Positions 1-4,855 of a DNA stretch of 5,369 nucleotides are shown in pieces. Source of the DNA: Alphaproteobacteria bacterium (lineage in GTDB: Bacteria > Pseudomonadota > Alphaproteobacteria > ATCC43930 > CGMCC-115725); contig VAZR01000306.1 in NCBI GenBank assembly GCA_005888515.1, positions 1-5,369 on the forward strand. The letters run 5' to 3'. Every line of letters begins with the position of its first letter. Positions within the stretch are counted from its first letter, which is position 1. The position numbers and the translations under genes were made by a program. The notes beneath the pieces were generated by a model. It saw nothing but the letters and a program-made list of their open reading frames with translations. It made no database searches and was not told the origin of the DNA.

Positions 1-704
1 AGGGCGTCGTCATCAATCTCGCGCAATGGCGGCTGTACTATTTCCCGCCCGGCGGCGGGCATGTCGAAACCTTCCCGCTCGGGCTCGGCGTCATCGGCCG
101 CAAGACACCGTTGGGCGTCACGCGCGTCGTCAGCAAGGAGGCGAACCCGGCCTGGTATCCGCCGCCCTCAATCCGCGCCGAACGGCCGGAATTGCCGGGC
201 GTCGTCCCGGCCGGACCCGACAACCCGCTCGGCGCCTACGCGCTGCATCTCGGCTGGCCGAGCTACCTGATCCACGGCACGAACAAACCCGATGGCGTCG
301 GGCGCAATGTCAGCCACGGCTGCATCCGGCTTTACCCCGAGGACATCGAGCACGTGTTCAACGTCGTCAGCGTCGGCACGCCGGTGCGTTCCGTCGATCT
401 CCCCGCCACCGCCGGATGGGGCGCCGACGGGCTTTACGTTCAGGTTTATCCGAGCAAGTCGCAGGTCGAGGAAATCTCCGTCGACCACCGTCCTACGCCC
501 GAAACTGCGCAGGGCGTTGAGGCGGTCGTGCGCACCATCGCCGGCCGTTACGCCGAAACCGTCGATTGGAGCGCCGTCGCGCAGGCGGCGCGCCAGCGCA
601 CCGGCATGCCGGTGCGGGTCGCGCCGCGGCCGCCGGTCGGCGTCGCATCGGAGCGGCTGACCGACGGGCTCTACTACCCGCCGTCGCTGCGCCGCCTGCC
701 ATAG
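1..704 (+). CDS. L,D-transpeptidase (YkuD/ErfK-YbiS family), 5'-truncated by window edge
   Basis: Periplasmic enzyme that cuts a peptidoglycan tetrapeptide after its third residue and joins it to another stem peptide or a protein amine. The reading frame is open from base 3 to the TAG at 702-704, about 233 visible residues, with no start codon or signal peptide, so the N-terminus lies upstream. The visible part opens with the domain's first strand (VVINLAQWRLYYFPPG). It then has the PAGPDNPLGAYAL segment, the conserved HGTN (His codon at 273) and the catalytic SHGCIRL motif with the nucleophile Cys codon at 321-323. After the catalytic domain comes an extension of about 100 residues ending in RTGMPVRV. 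From memory this resembles the C-terminal region of E. coli LdtA/B/C (ErfK, YcfS, YbiS), the type that anchors Braun lipoprotein. In alphaproteobacteria such enzymes are known to attach outer-membrane beta-barrels to peptidoglycan; whether this one does so is inference. Family assignment is secure; substrate is not. Confidence 0.93.
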   Translation, partial: GVVINLAQWRLYYFPPGGGHVETFPLGLGVIGRKTPLGVTRVVSKEANPAWYPPPSIRAERPELPGVVPAGPDNPLGAYALHLGWPSYLIHGTNKPDGVGRNVSHGCIRLYPEDIEHVFNVVSVGTPVRSVDLPATAGWGADGLYVQVYPSKSQVEEISVDHRPTPETAQGVEAVVRTIAGRYAETVDWSAVAQAARQRTGMPVRVAPRPPVGVASERLTDGLYYPPSLRRLP

Positions 705-847
705 CACCGCGTCTTCCCGGCCTTGCAGGCCCGCCGCCTCTCCTAAACGCCGAGTGCAAGGCAGGGATGCTCGCGGAAAACAGCGTTCCCGAGCCGCGCT
801 CCGATGCGTTATCCTCGCCCCGAGGAATTCCGGCGAATAGCCGCCCT

Positions 848-854
848 GGAGGAG
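848..854 (+). promoter_or_regulatory. Ribosome binding site GGAGGAG of the CoA-transferase
   Basis: GGAGGAG lies nine bases before the ATG at 864. It decides the start: the reading frame extends further upstream to an ATG at 804, but that has no comparable site, and the protein family begins close to the residues that follow 864. Confidence 0.8.
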
Positions 855-863
855 ACGCAGAGG

Positions 864-2105
864 ATGAGTGGAAACTACGCGCCGCTTAATTGCCTGAAAG
901 GCGTTCGGGTCGTCGATCTGACCCAGTTCGAGGCCGGGCCGACCTGCACCGAAGCCTTGGCCTGGCTAGGCGCCGAGGTCGTCAAGATCGAGAACCCGAA
1001 GAGCGGCGATCCGGGGCGCCGCATCGCGGCCTCCGATCCGAACAAGCCCGACTCGTTCTATTTCAAGATTCTCAACGCCAACAAGAAATCGGCGACAGTC
1101 GACCTCAAGACCCCGCGCGGCGTCGAGCTCGTCAAGGAGCTGGTCAAAAAGGCCGACGTGTTCGCGGAGAATTTGGCGCCCGGTACGATCGAGCGCCTCG
1201 GCCTCGGCTACGATGTGCTGAAGGAAATCAACCCCGGCATCATCTACTGCCAGGTCAAGGGGTTCGGCGAGGGCAGCCCGTACGAAAAAAGCCTTGCCTT
1301 CGACATGATCGCGCAGGCCTCCGGCGGCACAATGAGCGTCACCGGCTATCCGGGCGAGCCGCCTGCCAAGCCCGGCTGCACGATCGGCGACACCGGCACC
1401 GGCATGCTGATGGCGATCAGCGTGCTCGGCGCCCTCTACGAAAAGAAGGCAACCGGCAAGGGCCGCCGCCTGCAATTGGCGATGCAGGATTCGGTGATGC
1501 ACTATATCCGCACCTCGTTCGCGGTGATGAACCAGCAGGGCAACAAGACGGCGGCCCCGCGCATGGGAGCGCAGAGCACGTCGGGTGCACCGGCCCCGTG
1601 CGGCATCTACCCGACCAAGCCGTTCGGCTACAATGACTACGTCTACATCTTCTGCAGCCGCGCCAATCCCGAGCACTGGACCCGGCTGCTGAAGGTGATC
1701 GGCCGCGAAGACCTGATCGAGGACCCGCGCTTCGCCACCAACGAGGAGCGCAACAAGAACGAGGGCTTCATCAACGAAGTCATCACCGAGTGGACGAAGA
1801 ACCACACAAAGGTCGAGGCCATGCAGATCATCGGCGCCGCCGGGGTGCCGGCCGGGGCCATCCATGACACGCTGGAGCTGCAGAACGACGAGAGCTTCCA
1901 AAAGCGCGGCATCATGCAGACGATGCAGCACCCGGACGGCGACTGGGTCTGCGAGACCTGGCCAGTGCGCTTCGACGGCAAGCCGCCCGAACTGAAGCCG
2001 TCGCCCAAGCTCGGCCAGCACACCGACGAGGTATTCGCCAGCTGGCTCAATCTGAGCAGCGGTGAGATTGAGAAGCTGCGGTCCGAAAAGGTGCTCGGCC
2101 AATAG
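864..2105 (+). CDS. CaiB/BaiF class III CoA-transferase, formyl-CoA:oxalate CoA-transferase-like
   Basis: Moves CoA from an acyl-CoA donor to a free carboxylic acid through enzyme-bound mixed-anhydride intermediates, in the cytoplasm. The protein is 413 residues, close to the usual length for the family. It starts MSGNYAPLNCLKGVRVVDLT, with the FEAGPTCT segment at 22-29 and WLGAEVVKIE at 34-43. The NKKSATVDLKTPRG stretch (73-86) and ADVFAENLAPG (97-107) are typical of the family. The catalytic Asp is D176 in IGDTGTGM, at the position I align with Asp169 of Oxalobacter Frc. AMQDSVMHYIR follows and HTDEV lies near the C-terminus. The Frc glycine-rich loop (GGGGQP) is not present; the corresponding stretch reads STSGAPAPCGIYP. 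The exact acid and donor are therefore uncertain, and a strict frc label would overreach. The downstream ThDP enzyme suggests a joint pathway of CoA activation followed by C-C cleavage. A strong terminator ends the gene's transcript. Family assignment is firm; substrate is open. Confidence 0.93.
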   Translation: MSGNYAPLNCLKGVRVVDLTQFEAGPTCTEALAWLGAEVVKIENPKSGDPGRRIAASDPNKPDSFYFKILNANKKSATVDLKTPRGVELVKELVKKADVFAENLAPGTIERLGLGYDVLKEINPGIIYCQVKGFGEGSPYEKSLAFDMIAQASGGTMSVTGYPGEPPAKPGCTIGDTGTGMLMAISVLGALYEKKATGKGRRLQLAMQDSVMHYIRTSFAVMNQQGNKTAAPRMGAQSTSGAPAPCGIYPTKPFGYNDYVYIFCSRANPEHWTRLLKVIGREDLIEDPRFATNEERNKNEGFINEVITEWTKNHTKVEAMQIIGAAGVPAGAIHDTLELQNDESFQKRGIMQTMQHPDGDWVCETWPVRFDGKPPELKPSPKLGQHTDEVFASWLNLSSGEIEKLRSEKVLGQ

Positions 2106-2130
2106 GAATGCCGAACCCGGCGTACTAGCG

Positions 2131-2159
2131 AAGGGCGGCGCGTTACGCGCCGCCCTTTT
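2131..2159 (+). terminator. Rho-independent terminator after the CoA-transferase
   Basis: A perfect 12-base-pair stem (2131-2142 AAGGGCGGCGCG pairing with 2146-2157) with a TTA loop is followed by T residues to 2159. It begins 25 bases after the CoA-transferase stop codon and should end most of that transcript, separating it from the ThDP enzyme gene 40 bases further on. Outside the T run the stem is symmetrical, but no minus-strand gene nearby would use it. Confidence 0.88.
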
Positions 2160-2182
2160 GCTTTATCCCCCCAAGAAACCTA

Positions 2183-2191
2183 GGAGAGGAG
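2183..2191 (+). promoter_or_regulatory. Ribosome binding site GGAGAGGAG of the ThDP enzyme
   Basis: A purine-rich GGAGAGGAG sits seven bases before the ATG at 2199 and supports that start. Only 39 bases separate the end of the preceding terminator from this ATG, so the leader is short and any promoter must overlap the terminator region or lie further upstream. Confidence 0.75.
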
Positions 2192-2198
2192 ACCCCCA

Positions 2199-3737
2199 AT
2201 GGCGGAATTGTCCGGTAATGAAATCCTCGCCCGCTGCCTAAAGGCGCAGGGCGTCAAGGATTTGTTCTTCATCATGGGCGGGCCGATGCTCGATGCGGAA
2301 TCGTGCTGCATCAAGGAAGGCATCCGCCTCATAGACACGCGCCACGAACAGGGCGCTTCCTACATGGCGCAGGCCTATTCGCGGGTGACGCAGGGGCCGG
2401 GCGTGTGCATGGCGGCGAGCGGCCCGGCGACCCTCAATTTCGGCACCGGGCTCGCCAATGCGCTGATCGATTGCTGTCCGGTCGTCGCGATCGGCGGGTC
2501 GAGCCCGATCAGCCAGTTCGGCCGCCAGGTCTTTCAGGAGATCGACCAGGTCAAATGCCTTGAAGGCCAGGTGAAATACGCCGACCGGGTGCACAATCTG
2601 AAGCGCATCCCGCAGCAGGTGAATTTCGCGTTCCAGACGGCGCTGCTCGGCAAACCGGGGCCGGTCTATCTCGATTTCCCCGGCGACGTGCTCTACTCCA
2701 AAGTGGAGGAAGACCAGGTCGATTGGAGTTATATCGTTCTCTGGTCGCACGCCTGGGACGAGATGAGGGCCTTTGTCGATAAGGCCGGGATCCCGTTCTA
2801 TACGACGCCGCAGGGCCGCGGCGTCGTGCCGGACGACCATCCCTATTCCTACATGACGATGCGCTCGAACGCGTTCCAGGAAGCCGATCTGATCATCGTT
2901 CTCGGCACCCGGATGAATTACGTCATCGCGCATGCGGCGCCGCCGCGCTTCAACAAGGACGCGAAGATCGCCCGCATCGAGATCGATGCCGAGGAGCTTG
3001 GCCGCTCGGCCCGCAATGTCGATATCCCGGTTATGGGCGACTGCAAGAGCGTGCTGCAGCAGCTGATCGATGCGGTCGATGACAAGACCGCCGAGCGGTT
3101 CCAGGCCTGGCGGCAGAAATTGGCGGATGGCGAGGCGGCAAAGCGCACCCGGGCCGGCGGCAATTACCCGACTGATGGCGACATCCACCCCTTGCGGCTC
3201 TGCGAGGAGATCAAGAATTTCCAGAACCGCGACGCGATCCTGTGCGTCGATGGGCAGGAGATCCTCAATTTCGGCCGCCAGTCGATCCCGACCTTCACCC
3301 CGGGCCATCGCCTCAATTCGGGGCCGTTCGGCACAATGGGGGTCGGCCTGCCCTTCGCGGTCGGCGCCAAGGCGGCGAAGCCGAACAATCAGGTCATCTG
3401 CATGCACGGCGACGGCTCGTTCGGCCAGAACGCGATGGAGCTCGATACCGCGGTGCGGCACAAACTGCCGCTGCTTTGCGTGATCAGCCTCAACGGCGGC
3501 TGGACCGCCGACCCGGAGCGCAACAAGCCAGGCCGCGATCTTGGCTATACGCGGTACGACATCATGGCGCAGGGCCTCGGTGCTCATGGCGAATATGTCG
3601 AGAACCCCGAGGACATCCGCCCGGCCCTGGAACGCGCGCAGAAGAAGGTGGACGAGGGCATGGTGGCGCTGGTCAATGTCAAGACCGACTACCGCGCCCG
3701 CGCCACCACCGTGCGCTTCTCGAACTACATGACCTGA
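2199..3737 (+). CDS. Thiamine-diphosphate-dependent enzyme, oxalyl-CoA decarboxylase / 2-hydroxyacyl-CoA lyase-like, with an apparent central-domain deletion
   Basis: Cytoplasmic ThDP enzyme of the acetolactate-synthase fold, nearest by eye to oxalyl-CoA decarboxylase and 2-hydroxyacyl-CoA lyases, which cleave a C-C bond next to a CoA thioester. The N-terminal domain carries the cofactor-activating Glu E50 in DTRHEQ, then GPGVCMAASGPATLN (67-80) and VFQEIDQ (111-117). The C-terminal domain has FGTMGVGLPFAVGAK (377-391). The Mg-ThDP motif is HGDGSFG (403-409, metal ligand D405) running to NGG at 432-434 (ligand N432). The central domain is recognisable from FVDKAGIPFYTTPQGRG onward and includes VLGTRMNYV (234-242). 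Its start looks missing: the N-terminal domain ends at DVLYSKVEEDQVDWS (163-177) and the chain jumps straight into VLWSHAWDEMRAF. Compared with Oxalobacter Oxc from memory, about 36 residues are absent, which fits a 512-residue length against roughly 550-570 for relatives. Activity is therefore doubtful unless the gap is an assembly error. It is probably a partner of the upstream CoA-transferase. Acetolactate synthase is a less likely label. Confidence 0.9.
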   Translation: MAELSGNEILARCLKAQGVKDLFFIMGGPMLDAESCCIKEGIRLIDTRHEQGASYMAQAYSRVTQGPGVCMAASGPATLNFGTGLANALIDCCPVVAIGGSSPISQFGRQVFQEIDQVKCLEGQVKYADRVHNLKRIPQQVNFAFQTALLGKPGPVYLDFPGDVLYSKVEEDQVDWSYIVLWSHAWDEMRAFVDKAGIPFYTTPQGRGVVPDDHPYSYMTMRSNAFQEADLIIVLGTRMNYVIAHAAPPRFNKDAKIARIEIDAEELGRSARNVDIPVMGDCKSVLQQLIDAVDDKTAERFQAWRQKLADGEAAKRTRAGGNYPTDGDIHPLRLCEEIKNFQNRDAILCVDGQEILNFGRQSIPTFTPGHRLNSGPFGTMGVGLPFAVGAKAAKPNNQVICMHGDGSFGQNAMELDTAVRHKLPLLCVISLNGGWTADPERNKPGRDLGYTRYDIMAQGLGAHGEYVENPEDIRPALERAQKKVDEGMVALVNVKTDYRARATTVRFSNYMT

Positions 3738-3758
3738 GTCCCTACACCTCGTGGTCGG

Positions 3759-3785
3759 AAAAGGGCGGCTTCGGCCGCCCTTTTT
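3759..3785 (+). terminator. Rho-independent terminator with TTCG tetraloop after the ThDP enzyme
   Basis: An 11-base-pair perfect stem (3759-3769 AAAAGGGCGGC pairing with 3774-3784) is closed by the very stable C(TTCG)G loop and ends in five T residues. It starts 21 bases after the ThDP enzyme's TGA. It should insulate the downstream small gene from this transcript. Confidence 0.92.
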
Positions 3786-3818
3786 GTCGGTCAACAGCAT
3801 ATGATCGATTCAGGCGCT

Positions 3819-3824
3819 AGGAGG
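3819..3824 (+). promoter_or_regulatory. Ribosome binding site AGGAGG of the small exported protein
   Basis: A full AGGAGG match to the anti-Shine-Dalgarno sequence lies five bases before the ATG at 3830. It picks this start over the longer overlapping frame that begins at 3801, and it is the main support that this short gene is translated. Confidence 0.8.
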
Positions 3825-3829
3825 CTGTC

Positions 3830-4063
3830 ATGCGAGGTGCGTTGCTGTTGTCGACGGCCCTGTGCTGCGCTGTGTTCGCGCTGCCGGCCGACGCAGTTGT
3901 CGTTACACCTGGTAAACATCAGCTCGGCGCCGGCCAAGCGATCATCAAGATCGCGCAGCCTCAGAAATGTCCGCCCGGCTCCTGGTGGATACCCGAGGGA
4001 TATCAGCGGAAGGGCAAATGGAAGCCGGGCCACTGCTCGAAGGTGGTGACCCGTTCGAGCTGA
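3830..4063 (+). CDS. Small basic exported protein of unknown function (77 aa)
   Basis: I do not recognise a named family. The protein has a typical Sec signal peptide: MR, a hydrophobic stretch LLLSTALCCAVFAL, then the AXA-type site ADA at 20-22, so cleavage after A22 is likely. The predicted mature part is about 55 residues with seven Lys and two Arg against a single Glu, so it is strongly basic. It contains two cysteines, C47 and C69, which bracket a Trp/Gly/Pro-rich segment (PPGSWWIPEGYQRKGKWKPG). These could form one disulfide in the periplasm. The W-x-P-x-G-then-W-x-P-G-H rhythm resembles short Trp/Gly/His repeats seen in small periplasmic proteins of proteobacteria; this is an impression, not an assignment. 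A near-perfect ribosome site and its position between a terminator and a convergent gene suggest an independent transcription unit. No clear promoter was seen in the 44 bases upstream. Confidence 0.78.
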   Translation: MRGALLLSTALCCAVFALPADAVVVTPGKHQLGAGQAIIKIAQPQKCPPGSWWIPEGYQRKGKWKPGHCSKVVTRSS

Positions 4064-4078
4064 TCGCGACGGCGCTAG

Positions 4079-4855
4079 CTAACGCGCTTCGGGCGGTGTG
4101 CATTGGATCAAAACCGAGATCGCGCTGAGCACTGCCTGCGCCGTGCCGGCGGTTCGCGGCGCCGAAGGGAGCGGGATATGGTGCGCCGATAGCATCGCCT
4201 CGACATCGCTGCTCGGGATCGCCACTCCCATCTGCGGCCGGGCCTCGTCGCGGCCTATGACCATGCCGAGCAGCGAACCATCGGAGCCGATTACCGCGCC
4301 GCCGCTGTTGCCGGCGCGCAGTTTCGCGCGGATCACGAGGACCCTGTCGCCAGACGTCGCCGTGCTGTCCCCGATATATGATCCGCCGATCAGGACGGGT
4401 CGTAGGGGTTCTTCGGCGAGCACGCCAAACCCCAGCGTGAACACGTCGTCGCCGGGGCGCGGCGGCTCGCGGCTGAGGACCGCCGCGTCGCGCGGCACGT
4501 CGTAGCCGCCATAGAGCAGCGCTATGTCGCGCTTGGTATTGGATGCGATCAGGTCGCCGTGCCGCTCGATGCCGTCATGCGCCCAGATCGACACGTTGGC
4601 GCAGCCCGCAACGACATGCGCGCTGGTCAGCAGAAAGCCGTCGAGCGTCACGAAAAAGCCGGTCCCGCTCTTAACCCGGCCGCTTGTGCTGCCGGGCACG
4701 GGCGGGCCGGCGGCGGAAGGTAGGGCAATCGCCAGGGCGACCAACCCGCAGCAAAGCGCGGCCGCACAAACCGCCGCGCCGGCGCTGTATTGCCGACTAC
4801 CTCGCCAACTCGTCAGCAAAAACCGTCTGGCGTCCCGGATCAGACGTCGCGCCAC
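4079..4855 (-). CDS. Membrane-anchored trypsin-like serine protease (HtrA/S1 fold, no PDZ domain)
   Basis: A 258-residue protease with the chymotrypsin-fold catalytic triad: H80 in TSAHVV, D110 in RDIALL and S184 in the AGNSGGAV motif. An Arg-rich N-terminus (residues 1-21) precedes a hydrophobic segment at about 25-48. That segment is either a signal anchor or a long signal peptide with a possible cut after PSAA, placing the catalytic domain in the periplasm. The protease domain runs from about 61 (VKSGTGFFVTLDGFLLTSAH) to 222. The tail after it is only about 35 residues, so there is no PDZ domain as in DegP/DegQ. C85 and C252 could pair. The start is a GTG at 4855-4853; no earlier start codon fits because the frame is closed by a stop at 4939-4937. 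The start lies inside the last codons of the upstream gene (16-base overlap), suggesting one transcript and translational coupling. Protein substrates are unknown. Confidence 0.9.
   Translation of the reverse strand: MARRLIRDARRFLLTSWRGSRQYSAGAAVCAAALCCGLVALAIALPSAAGPPVPGSTSGRVKSGTGFFVTLDGFLLTSAHVVAGCANVSIWAHDGIERHGDLIASNTKRDIALLYGGYDVPRDAAVLSREPPRPGDDVFTLGFGVLAEEPLRPVLIGGSYIGDSTATSGDRVLVIRAKLRAGNSGGAVIGSDGSLLGMVIGRDEARPQMGVAIPSSDVEAMLSAHHIPLPSAPRTAGTAQAVLSAISVLIQCTPPEAR

Noticed and set aside
26..520. Alternative plus-strand open frame in the transpeptidase region
   Set aside because: It is Arg/Pro-rich without motifs; the overlapping frame contains the HGTN and SHGCIRL transpeptidase motifs.
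720..762. 8-base inverted repeat GCCTTGCA ... TGCAAGGC (27-base spacer) between the transpeptidase and the CoA-transferase
   Set aside because: The loop is long, the spacer is unpaired and no T run follows, so it is not a convincing terminator. It could be a protein-binding site, but nothing else supports that.
804..863. Upstream in-frame ATG extending the CoA-transferase by 20 residues
   Set aside because: The extra residues do not resemble the family's N-terminus, and the GGAGGAG site fits the ATG at 864 well.
966..2102. Long open frame on the minus strand opposite the CoA-transferase (378 codons)
   Set aside because: It mirrors the well-supported CoA-transferase, has Ala/Arg/Leu/Asp-rich composition typical of an antisense shadow in GC-rich DNA, and shows no domain motif.
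2238..3800. Very long open frame on the minus strand opposite the ThDP enzyme (520 codons)
   Set aside because: The plus-strand frame carries all ThDP motifs. The antisense translation is Arg/His/Asp-rich without motifs and would run through the terminator, so it is a shadow frame.
3800..3805. TATGAT as a -10 box for the small exported gene
   Set aside because: No -35-like hexamer lies 16-18 bases upstream (that stretch is the terminator arm) and there is no extended -10 TG.
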